Assembly (NCBI GenBank): GCA_964607915.1
Contig: CAZSMU010000127.1
Coordinates: forward strand, 1 to 11,851
Direction of reading: 5' to 3'
Source: JADJPL01 sp964607915
Lineage (GTDB): Bacteria > Bacteroidota > Bacteroidia > Chitinophagales > Saprospiraceae
DNA length: 11,851 bases
The notes beneath the pieces were generated by a model, which was not told where the DNA came from, searched no databases, and saw only the letters and a program-made list of their open reading frames with translations. Both the position numbers and the translations under genes were made by a program. Each line of letters opens with the position of its first letter. The first letter of the stretch is position 1. This document shows, piece by piece, positions 1 through 6,345 of this stretch.

Positions 1-1
1 C

Positions 2-1474
2 AACCGCCGGGAGCCGCGCCTTCAAATTGGCACACATGGGGTTCCGTTTTTCGGCAAAGATGTAGAGCGGCTAACCCCAGGGACAGCGGTGCCGATAGAC
101 GGCCAGGCTGTAGGCTATCCCCTGGAGCGCTTGTCGGAGCTGCCGGAAGGAGAATATTACGTCCAGGGGTTCGTCAACGTGTACACGGAGTTCAAGCGCG
201 CCGACGGGCATACACTCTGGATGCACCAGGATCAGTGGGAAGGGCAGCGTTTTCAGGTGTCGCCGGGCAATCTGTACAGCGATGTACAGAAAATCACCAT
301 TGTCCCGGGACAGGCGCAAAGAGTAGATTTGGTATGTAAAAATGTAATCCCGCCGATAGCGATGCCCGAAGATACACGCTGGGTCAAGCGCATCAAGTTC
401 CAGAGCAAGATACTGACGGCATTTTGGGGGCAGCCCATGTACCTGGGGGCTACAATCTTGTTACCGCGCAGCTATGCGGAGCATCCCGAGCGCTATTACC
501 CCGTCAATTATATCCAGGGGCACTTCTCTACGGCGGCACCTAATGGCTTCAGCGAAAAAGACCCGGGCGGTGAACCGGGTTCCCGTGGCCGTTCCGGGTA
601 TGAGTTTGGGCAGTTCTGGAAATCGGAAGAATGTCCGGAGATGATTCTCGTGACGTTCCAGCATCCCTGCCCGTATTACGACGACAGCTATGGGGTGAAC
701 TCCCCCAACACCGGGCCCTACGGGGATGCTATCCTGCAGGAACTGATCCCAGCGGTCGAAGAGCAGTTCCGCATCATCCGCCAGCCCTGGGCGCGGGTGC
801 TGTCGGGAGGCTCTACAGGAGGTTGGATAACCCTGGCCATGCAGATTTTTCATCCCGATTTCTTCGGGGGCGCGTTCGCCCTGTGCCCAGACCCTGTGGA
901 TTTTCGCTATTTCCAATCGGTCAATATCTATCAGGACAAAAACGCGTATTACAAAGAATTTGGCTGGGTGAAAGTGCCTACTCCGTCGGACCGTACTACA
1001 GACGGCCTCACAAGGCTCACCTACCAGCAGCGCAACCACATGGAACTGGCTATGGGTACCAAAAACCGATCGGGGGAACAAGTGGATATCTTCGAGGCCG
1101 TCTTTGGGCCTGTCGGCCCAGATGGCTATGTCAAACCTCTGTTCGATAAAAAAACTGGCGCGATAGACCCGGAGGTGGCAAAATACTGGAAAGAGAACTA
1201 CGACCTGCGGGAATACCTCGAACGGAACTGGCAGACCCTGGCCCCAAAACTCAAGGGGAAGCTGCATATCTACATGGGCGATATGGATACCTACTTCCTA
1301 GACCCCGCCGTACGCCTCATGGAGGAGTTCCTCAAATCTGCCCAACCGGCGTACAACGGCTCGGTCACCTACGGCGACGGCAAGCCGCATTGCTGGGGAC
1401 CCGAACGCACGGAACTGATCAAAATTATGGCCCAGCACATCCGAAACCACGCCCCTCTGACAGAAGGTCGCTGA
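2..1474 (+). CDS. Alpha/beta-hydrolase (esterase-like) protein, 5' end missing
   Basis: The reading frame is open from the first complete codon of the window to a TGA at 1472-1474, so the true start lies upstream. A GTG at 89 is inside the open frame and has no reason to be the start, because the residues before it (GTHGVPFFGKD, PGTAV) look like ordinary protein. The N-terminal part (to about nt 360) looks like a beta-rich accessory domain (LPEGEYYVQG, SPGNLYS). The rest resembles a PF00756-type esterase: YPVNYIQGHF, then a nucleophile elbow GGSTGG with the serine codon at 812-814, candidate catalytic aspartates at 1280 and 1286 (GDMD), and a histidine at 1388-1390 (KPHCW). The substrate cannot be told from the sequence. 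It ends 108 bp before ypdA, which has its own promoter, so the two need not share a transcript. The fold assignment is fairly firm; esterase activity is inference. Confidence 0.8.
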   Translation, partial: NRREPRLQIGTHGVPFFGKDVERLTPGTAVPIDGQAVGYPLERLSELPEGEYYVQGFVNVYTEFKRADGHTLWMHQDQWEGQRFQVSPGNLYSDVQKITIVPGQAQRVDLVCKNVIPPIAMPEDTRWVKRIKFQSKILTAFWGQPMYLGATILLPRSYAEHPERYYPVNYIQGHFSTAAPNGFSEKDPGGEPGSRGRSGYEFGQFWKSEECPEMILVTFQHPCPYYDDSYGVNSPNTGPYGDAILQELIPAVEEQFRIIRQPWARVLSGGSTGGWITLAMQIFHPDFFGGAFALCPDPVDFRYFQSVNIYQDKNAYYKEFGWVKVPTPSDRTTDGLTRLTYQQRNHMELAMGTKNRSGEQVDIFEAVFGPVGPDGYVKPLFDKKTGAIDPEVAKYWKENYDLREYLERNWQTLAPKLKGKLHIYMGDMDTYFLDPAVRLMEEFLKSAQPAYNGSVTYGDGKPHCWGPERTELIKIMAQHIRNHAPLTEGR

Positions 1475-1533
1475 CGCAGGATGATGGGCCAGCTCGTTCC
1501 GCATTGGCCTTTGCCCCGGAGGAAAAAAGGGTT

Positions 1534-1567
1534 TTTGGACGCTTTTGAACGAAAAAGTGTAGTTTTG
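1534..1567 (+). promoter_or_regulatory. Bacteroidota-type promoter for ypdA
   Basis: TAGTTTTG at 1560-1567 matches the Bacteroidota -7 consensus TAnnTTTG at every fixed position. A TTTG at 1534-1537 could serve as the -33 element, with a 22 bp gap that is slightly longer than usual. Transcription would begin around 1571-1574, giving a leader of only about 10 nt before the ATG at 1583. This placement rules out the upstream in-frame ATG at 1481 as the start of ypdA for transcripts from this promoter. Confidence 0.6.
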
Positions 1568-1582
1568 TGTTCACAAGAAGTT

Positions 1583-2563
1583 ATGAATTGTTTTGACCTG
1601 GTTATCATAGGTGGAGGGCCGAGCGGATTGAATGTCGCCTTGTCGGCAAAAAAAGCGGGGCTGCGCTACATCGTACTCGAAAAAGGTGTGCTGGCCAACT
1701 CTATCTACCACTTCCCCACTAATATGACGTTTTTTTCAACTTCCCGCCTGCTCGAGATAGGGCAGGTGCCCTTCATATCGCACGGGGATAAGCCCACCCG
1801 CCGGGAAGCACTGGAATACTACCGTCGGCTGAAGGAAGCCTGGGAGCTATCCGTCCATTGCTACGAAGAAGTACAGTCTATGAACCGGGAACCCGATGGG
1901 TGTTACCGCATCCAAAGCACCCGGGGGCAATACCTGACCCACAGTGTCGTCGTGGCTACCGGCTTCTACGACACGCCGCGGATGCTGGAAGTGCCTGGTG
2001 AAGAGCTGCCCCGGGTACGCCATTACTACGACGATGCCCACCCGTATATTGACCAGCGGGTACTGGTGGTCGGTGCCCGCAACTCGGCCTGCGACGCGGC
2101 GCTGGAGCTGCACCAAAAGGGAGCCAGGGTCTCCATGGTAATCCGGGGGGCTGAAATACACCCCAACGTAAAATACTGGATACGGCCCAACATCATAAAC
2201 CGGATCGCCGAGGGGAGTATCCCCGCCTACTTCCATACGGTCGTCAAAGCTATCCGCCCGGGCGAAGTAGTGCTGGAAGGACCGGAAGGGCCTTTTTGTA
2301 TCGGAAACGATTTCGTACTGGCCATGACGGGCTACCAGCCCAATTACGCGCTCCTGCAACGTCTCGGACTGAGCTGCAGTGCATCGGAAGACCAGGTTCC
2401 CGACCACGACCCGCATACCCTGGAAACCAACCTGCCGAATGTCTATCTGTCCGGGGTAGTATGCGGAGGACGGCAAATCAACAAATACTTTATTGAAAAT
2501 ACCCGCGATCACGGGGAAATAATTCTCTCACACATTATCCACAAGCAGAAAGTGCGCGTATGA
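1583..2563 (+). CDS. ypdA: YpdA-family FAD/NADPH oxidoreductase (putative bacillithiol disulfide reductase)
   Basis: The protein has 326 residues, close to the roughly 320-330 of YpdA proteins, which are proposed to reduce oxidised bacillithiol with NADPH in the cytosol. The FAD-binding motif GGGPSG is at residues 10-15, followed by the family-typical NMTFFST (47-53). ATGFYD is at 125-130, the NADPH-binding GARNSACDAAL at 164-174, and the C-terminal FAD contact region NVYLSG at 286-291. There is no CxxC, so it is not a thioredoxin reductase. The residue equivalent to the proposed active-site Cys14 of S. aureus YpdA (GGGPCG) is serine here. I chose the ATG at 1583 because the FAD motif then sits at the usual distance from the N-terminus and because a promoter box ends at 1567; the ATG at 1481 would add 34 residues of non-family sequence. 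The helicase gene starts 19 bp downstream and may be co-transcribed. Confidence 0.88.
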   Translation: MNCFDLVIIGGGPSGLNVALSAKKAGLRYIVLEKGVLANSIYHFPTNMTFFSTSRLLEIGQVPFISHGDKPTRREALEYYRRLKEAWELSVHCYEEVQSMNREPDGCYRIQSTRGQYLTHSVVVATGFYDTPRMLEVPGEELPRVRHYYDDAHPYIDQRVLVVGARNSACDAALELHQKGARVSMVIRGAEIHPNVKYWIRPNIINRIAEGSIPAYFHTVVKAIRPGEVVLEGPEGPFCIGNDFVLAMTGYQPNYALLQRLGLSCSASEDQVPDHDPHTLETNLPNVYLSGVVCGGRQINKYFIENTRDHGEIILSHIIHKQKVRV

Positions 2564-2582
2564 TCCTGCACCCTGCCCTTAA

Positions 2583-3884
2583 ATGATTTTTATGACTTTT
2601 GAATCGTTGCACCTGATTCCCGAAATCCTCAAAACACTACACGAATCAGGCTATACTGCCCCCACTCCCATCCAGCAACAAGCTATCCCCAAAGTACTGG
2701 CCGGGAAAGATCTCCTGGCTTGTGCCCAAACCGGCACGGGCAAAACCGCAGCCTTCGCCACGCCTATCCTGCAGATCCTGCGCGGAAAACCACGCCCCCA
2801 CAACCGGCGCAGCGGCATCCGCGCCCTCATCCTGACCCCTACCCGCGAACTGGCCATCCAAATAGACGAGAGTATCGCCATCTACGGACGCCTGACGGGC
2901 ATCCGCTCTCTCGTGATTTTCGGCGGGGTGTCCCAACATGCCCAGGTCAACGCCCTCCAATCCGGTACGGATATTTTAGTGGCTACCCCGGGTAGGCTGC
3001 TCGATTTGATACAGCAGGGCTTCATTCGCCTGGACACCATCGAGATCTTTGTGCTCGACGAAGCGGATCGCATGCTCGATATGGGCTTCATCCACGATGT
3101 GCGCAAGGTGCTGAAACACCTTCCCGAAAAAAGACAGTCGCTGTTTTTTTCCGCTACCATGCCTCCCGAAATCGTACAATTAGCGGGTAATATCCTCCGC
3201 GATCCGGAGCGCGTAGCCGTGACGCCGCCCTCCTCGACCGCTGAGCGCATCAACCAGTCGCTGTACTACGTGCCCAAAAACCAGAAAAAGGCCCTGCTGA
3301 TCCACCTGCTGCGCGAAATGGACATTCCTTCAGCCCTCGTATTTACGCGCACCAAACACGGGGCTGACCGCCTGGTCAAGGATTTGCACCGGGCCGGTAT
3401 CGGAGCGGAGGCTATTCACGGCAATAAATCGCAGAATGCCCGGCAGCGCGCACTGAACAATTTCAAGACGCGCCAGACCCGCATCCTGGTCGCTACAGAT
3501 ATCGCAGCCCGAGGCATAGACGTAGAGGAATTATCGCATGTCATCAACTACGAAATCCCGAATATCCCGGAGACCTACGTACACCGCATCGGACGTACCG
3601 GTCGGGCAGGAAACGAGGGCGTAGCGGTCTCTTTTTGCGACGAGGAAGAACGCCCTTATATCCGCGACATCCACAAACTTATCGCCCGTACTATCCCGGT
3701 CGTAGCCGAGCATCCTTTTTTGAACGATATCCCCGGGGTTGAAATGCCGCAGGCACCCGTCGCACAGACAGTGCCCTCCCCACGGGCATCCAGTACTCCT
3801 GCAACGCCCACCGCTTCCCGGCGACCGAATACCCAACCGGCAAAGAAGAAGAAATGGTTCCGCCCTCCCGGGAATAGGGGCTAA
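2583..3884 (+). CDS. rhlE: RhlE-type DEAD-box ATP-dependent RNA helicase
   Basis: The 433-residue protein contains the full set of DEAD-box motifs in order: Q motif (GYTAPTPIQ, 23-31), Walker A AQTGTGKT (48-55), PTREL (86-90), TPGR (135-138), DEAD (159-162), SAT (190-192), VFTRTKHG (253-260), ATDIAARGID (304-313) and HRIGRTGR (334-341). Stretches such as VLDEADRMLDMGFIHD and AIHGNKSQ match the RhlE subgroup closely. Such enzymes unwind short RNA duplexes during ribosome assembly and RNA turnover in the cytosol. The last 45 residues or so are a Pro/Ala/Ser/Thr-rich tail ending in a basic patch (KKKKWFRP), a likely flexible RNA-binding extension. An in-frame ATG at 2592 would give MTFESL, the usual RhlE N-terminus, and may be the real start. 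It lies 19 bp after ypdA and is followed by a large inverted repeat 7 nt after its stop. Confidence 0.93.
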   Translation: MIFMTFESLHLIPEILKTLHESGYTAPTPIQQQAIPKVLAGKDLLACAQTGTGKTAAFATPILQILRGKPRPHNRRSGIRALILTPTRELAIQIDESIAIYGRLTGIRSLVIFGGVSQHAQVNALQSGTDILVATPGRLLDLIQQGFIRLDTIEIFVLDEADRMLDMGFIHDVRKVLKHLPEKRQSLFFSATMPPEIVQLAGNILRDPERVAVTPPSSTAERINQSLYYVPKNQKKALLIHLLREMDIPSALVFTRTKHGADRLVKDLHRAGIGAEAIHGNKSQNARQRALNNFKTRQTRILVATDIAARGIDVEELSHVINYEIPNIPETYVHRIGRTGRAGNEGVAVSFCDEEERPYIRDIHKLIARTIPVVAEHPFLNDIPGVEMPQAPVAQTVPSPRASSTPATPTASRRPNTQPAKKKKWFRPPGNRG

Positions 3885-3890
3885 TACCAG

Positions 3891-3946
3891 CGTATTGAGA
3901 AGGGGGTTGGCGAGGCCCAAAAAGCCCGCCCCCCTTTCGCAATACG
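3891..3946. terminator. Large imperfect inverted repeat after the helicase gene
   Basis: CGTATTG at 3891-3897 pairs with CAATACG at 3940-3946. The stem continues inward, with one mismatch and one bulge, through a GGGGG (3902-3906) and CCCCC (3930-3934) pairing. The 23-nt interior contains a smaller GGC/GCC pairing. The element starts 7 nt after the helicase stop codon, so it could end transcription, but no run of T follows on the plus strand. It also contains a short element that recurs at 11705-11733. Confidence 0.5.
3910..3940 (-). repeat. Dispersed intergenic element, copy 1
   Basis: Read on the minus strand, this copy has GCGAAAG (3940-3934), a 6-nt spacer, GGGCTTTTTG (3927-3918), a 2-nt spacer and CCTCGC (3915-3910). 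All 23 block positions are identical to those of the copy at 11705-11733 on the plus strand. It sits inside the inverted repeat that follows the helicase gene. Confidence 0.55.
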
Positions 3947-4010
3947 GCAGCACATCGTTGGGGTACATGCATATGGGAATTTGTGATTCACGCCCGTTTT
4001 TGCGCATTAT

Positions 4011-4030
4011 TGGTATCTTATTGCATACCA
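4011..4030. other. Small hairpin upstream of the HupE/UreJ-like gene
   Basis: TGGTAT (4011-4016) and ATACCA (4025-4030) form a perfect 6-bp stem with an 8-nt loop. A T-rich stretch follows (4031-4043), so it could act as a weak terminator for transcripts coming from the helicase gene. Nothing coding was recognised elsewhere in the 196-bp gap 3885-4080. Confidence 0.3.
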
Positions 4031-4047
4031 TTTCAGTATTTTTCCGG

Positions 4048-4062
4048 GACCTTTGCGAGGTC
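4048..4062 (+). promoter_or_regulatory. Possible -7 box overlapping a short palindrome, HupE/UreJ-like gene
   Basis: GACCTTTG at 4048-4055 differs from the -7 consensus TAnnTTTG only in the first base. A TTG at 4021-4023 is 24 bp upstream, which is longer than usual. The same bases form a 5-bp palindrome, GACCT (4048-4052) with AGGTC (4058-4062), which could be a hairpin or an operator. The leader would be about 20 nt. This is a weak call. Confidence 0.25.
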
Positions 4063-4080
4063 TTATAAACACATACCCTT

Positions 4081-4695
4081 ATGCAAGTTCCTGCCTTCGT
4101 CGCAAGCTACCTTCAGTTGGGCATCTCGCATGTCGTTGACCTCGCCAGGTTTGATTTCATCTTGTTCGTCCTCATGTTGGTTGCGCTGTATCGGGTCTCC
4201 GACTGGCGCAAGATATCCCTCCTCGCGATTGCCTATACACTAGCCCATAGCCTGACGCTGACGCTATCCTCCATGGAGATGATGGATGCGATGGATGCCG
4301 GGTGGGTGGACTTCCTCATCCCCTTGACGGTAATGGCGACTGCCATCATGAACCTGCTTCCAGGCTGGAAGGAGGAACAGCCCGACGCCTTTGGAAAAAA
4401 ATTTTGGGTGAATTACCTTTTTGCGTCCGGTTTCGGACTGCTGCACGGGTTTAACTTTTTCCATTACTTTCAGGGGCATACTGCGGCGGATTCGCACGTC
4501 CACAACCTGGTACAGCTTTTTTCCTTTAATGCAGGCGTCGAGATGGGGCAGTTCCTGATGGTGTGCCTTTTGCTGGCCCTGTATTATGTCGCCCTCACCT
4601 ATATCCGAATCAGGAGGATGCAGTGGGAGTATATCGTGTCCTGTACGGCCTGCCTGTTTTCGGCTGTCGTAGCATGGTTGCGCTTTCCGCTGTAA
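4081..4695 (+). CDS. HupE/UreJ-family membrane protein
   Basis: This is a 204-residue integral membrane protein with about six hydrophobic segments (near 24-38, 44-62, 75-93, 110-125, 143-175 and 183-200). It carries the family signatures in order: GISHVVD (14-20), YTLAHSLTL (52-60), FGLLHGF (118-124) and FNAGVEMGQ (149-157). HupE and UreJ are nickel permeases or permease-like proteins accessory to hydrogenase and urease, but many members of this Bacteroidota-type subgroup have no assigned substrate. No urease or hydrogenase genes are nearby, so nickel transport is only a possibility. Histidines 17, 56 and 122 are kept, but the usual Asp-His pair in the first helix reads Asp25-Phe26. It is convergent with the zinc-ribbon gene, leaving 22 bp between stops. 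The ATG at 4081 has no evident Shine-Dalgarno sequence. Confidence 0.8.
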   Translation: MQVPAFVASYLQLGISHVVDLARFDFILFVLMLVALYRVSDWRKISLLAIAYTLAHSLTLTLSSMEMMDAMDAGWVDFLIPLTVMATAIMNLLPGWKEEQPDAFGKKFWVNYLFASGFGLLHGFNFFHYFQGHTAADSHVHNLVQLFSFNAGVEMGQFLMVCLLLALYYVALTYIRIRRMQWEYIVSCTACLFSAVVAWLRFPL

Positions 4696-4717
4696 AAATG
4701 CGCGGGGCGAGAGCCGC

Positions 4718-4981
4718 CTAAAAATCGAACAGCTCTTCGAGGAAGGAGTCCTTTTTTTTCTTTTTGTATTCGGGGTAATGGCGGCGGTCATCGTGCCGGT
4801 AGTCACGCGGAGGGGGTGCTTCGCCGGATCGCGTGTCGCGGTTTTCGTGGGCGGCGCGCTCGAGGATTTTGTCCAGTTCGCCCCGGTCGAGCCAGATGCC
4901 CCGGCAGTCGGGGCAGTAATCAATCTCCACGCCGTTGCGATCAGTCATCAAAAGGTTTACGTTGCAGGTTGGGCATTTCAT
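4718..4981 (-). CDS. Small zinc-ribbon protein (zf-TFIIB family)
   Basis: The protein has 87 residues and a single N-terminal zinc ribbon: Cys3 and Cys6 (CPTC), then Cys23 and Cys26 (CPDC) followed by RGIWLDRGEL, the hallmark of the zf-TFIIB family (PF13453). The middle (44-70) is charged and probably disordered. The C-terminus is a run of five lysines followed by an acidic, aromatic end (FLEELFDF), an arrangement I recall from other members. The biochemical role is unknown; binding to nucleic acid or protein is inference. It begins 35 bp after the DUF2231-cytochrome gene on the same strand with no clear terminator or promoter in between, so it may be the last gene of that operon, although its function looks unrelated. 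Confidence 0.85.
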   Translation of the reverse strand: MKCPTCNVNLLMTDRNGVEIDYCPDCRGIWLDRGELDKILERAAHENRDTRSGEAPPPRDYRHDDRRHYPEYKKKKKDSFLEELFDF

Positions 4982-5016
4982 AGTATGGTTCTTTTGGCGG
5001 GAAACAATTTTGGAGG

Positions 5017-6342
5017 TTATTTGGTTTGCACGCGAGACGTATCGCCGGGCAGCAAAGGGAGGGAGTACCCGCCTGTGTCGAGTGCGGCACGGGGGAAATA
5101 GCCCTGCAAGAGCGGTAGTTCCGCCTGGTCCACCCGGGTTTGGTAGAGGTATAGCGATTTTAGCGCCGGAAGGTTGCGCAAAGCCACGAGACCTTGCGCA
5201 CTGATGTTCGTGCCGACCAGGTTGAGGTAGCGCAGCTCGCGGGCTTCTTTGAGCTTACTCAGACCGGCGTCGCTGATAGGGGTGCCGTCGAGGTATAGGC
5301 GCGCCAGATGAGGGAGTCGCGCCACCCAGGCGAGGTGGGTATCTTCCGTATTCGTGCCGCTGAGGCGCAGGCTGGCGATATGGCGTTCGACGCCCTTCAA
5401 GGCTTCCCAGTGCGGCTTGCCGAGGCGGGATACCGACGGAACGCTGATCTGCAGCAGCGGGCTTTCCCGGGCGATTGCGACGGCGCTGATGTCCAGGTCG
5501 CGCAACGCGGCCAGTTGTTTATCGGAAGCGGGCTTCAGGTTCCCGGCCTCCGGCCACTCCGGGGTTGGCGTCGCGGAGGGGAGGGATACATCTACCTCCA
5601 GCCCTAAGTCAGCTATGTGCAACCGCGCATCGGCTCCTTTTTCCAACCATTTTTCGAGGTAAATTTTTTCCTTTTCGCTGAGCTGAGGTCTGGTAGCAGG
5701 CGGCATGTGCTCCTCCTCTCTTAGAGGCAGGTGTATGCGGTGTGCCATCAGGGAGGCATGTGGTGTCCCTTCGATGGCGAAGCCATGTTTCCCCCCTTGG
5801 CGGATCGCTTCGGGGCTGTCGAGGCGGAGTTTACCTTTTTGCTTGCCGGAGCCGTGGCAACTGATGCACTTTTCTTGTAAAAGAGGTTGAATCAATGCCT
5901 CGTATGCGTTCGCCTCGGCGGACAGTCGGGAGGCTACCGGTTTGTTTTTTTTAAGGAGAGGATTCAAGTACCCCTGTCCGTGAGTGATGGTTCCGCCCTG
6001 ATGCCCGGCGAGGGCGACGAGGACACTTATCCCCAACAGGCCGGGCAAGCGGAGCCTCGAGGCCCGCTGGTAGGACACCGCGAGGATCAGGGAAGCTGCG
6101 GCAAGGGCGATTCCTGTATTCCGGTGGCCGGACAGGAGGGCAGTGTCGTAGCCGCTGGTTTGGGAGAGCAGGTATCCGGTCAGGGCAGACAGGGTAGCTC
6201 CCGCGGCACCGAGGAGCAGGAGCAGGGGGATAACAGGAAGAAAAGACCTGCCCTTTGAAGTACGCCCATAGATTTCCAGGCCTGCCGCGAGTAGGAGCAG
6301 GGCTATGGGAAAGTGTACGATCAGTGGATGGAGTACGCCCAT
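5017..6342 (-). CDS. DUF2231 membrane protein fused to cytochrome c domain and leucine-rich repeats
   Basis: The 441-residue protein has three parts. Residues 1-120 are a four-helix membrane domain (near 7-25, 37-57, 75-92, 99-117) starting HPLIVHFPIAL, typical of DUF2231, with histidines 5, 10 and 73 as possible cofactor ligands. Residues about 145-240 form a PSCyt1-type c-type cytochrome domain with the haem-attachment motif CISCH (159-163) and a likely distal ligand Met213 in HMPP. Residues 322-417 are four leucine-rich repeats of exactly 24 residues each, carrying LxLxGT and (I)S/D-GL cores. The haem domain must lie outside the inner membrane for haem to be attached. It begins 3 bp after DUF1501 and is clearly in the same operon. 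Likely role (inference): membrane anchor and electron carrier for the DUF1553 and DUF1501 partners, with the repeats binding a partner. No start other than the ATG at 6342 is needed. Confidence 0.9.
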   Translation of the reverse strand: MGVLHPLIVHFPIALLLLAAGLEIYGRTSKGRSFLPVIPLLLLLGAAGATLSALTGYLLSQTSGYDTALLSGHRNTGIALAAASLILAVSYQRASRLRLPGLLGISVLVALAGHQGGTITHGQGYLNPLLKKNKPVASRLSAEANAYEALIQPLLQEKCISCHGSGKQKGKLRLDSPEAIRQGGKHGFAIEGTPHASLMAHRIHLPLREEEHMPPATRPQLSEKEKIYLEKWLEKGADARLHIADLGLEVDVSLPSATPTPEWPEAGNLKPASDKQLAALRDLDISAVAIARESPLLQISVPSVSRLGKPHWEALKGVERHIASLRLSGTNTEDTHLAWVARLPHLARLYLDGTPISDAGLSKLKEARELRYLNLVGTNISAQGLVALRNLPALKSLYLYQTRVDQAELPLLQGYFPRAALDTGGYSLPLLPGDTSRVQTK

Positions 6343-6345
6343 AGT

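Noticed and set aside
461..1267. Long open frame on the minus strand opposite the esterase-like gene
   Set aside because: It lies wholly antisense to a gene with a clear hydrolase signature, and its translation resembles no family I know. Such shadows are common in GC-rich genes with biased third positions.
1521..1538. A-run, GGG, T-run (1521-1537) as a terminator or third copy of the dispersed element
   Set aside because: The GGGTTTTTGG lacks the C of GGGCTTTTTG and has neither GCGAAAG nor CCTCGC at the right distance. The A/T pairing alone is too weak for a terminator.
1481..1582. Upstream in-frame ATG as the start of ypdA
   Set aside because: A consensus promoter box lies downstream of it at 1560-1567, and the extra residues do not resemble the family.
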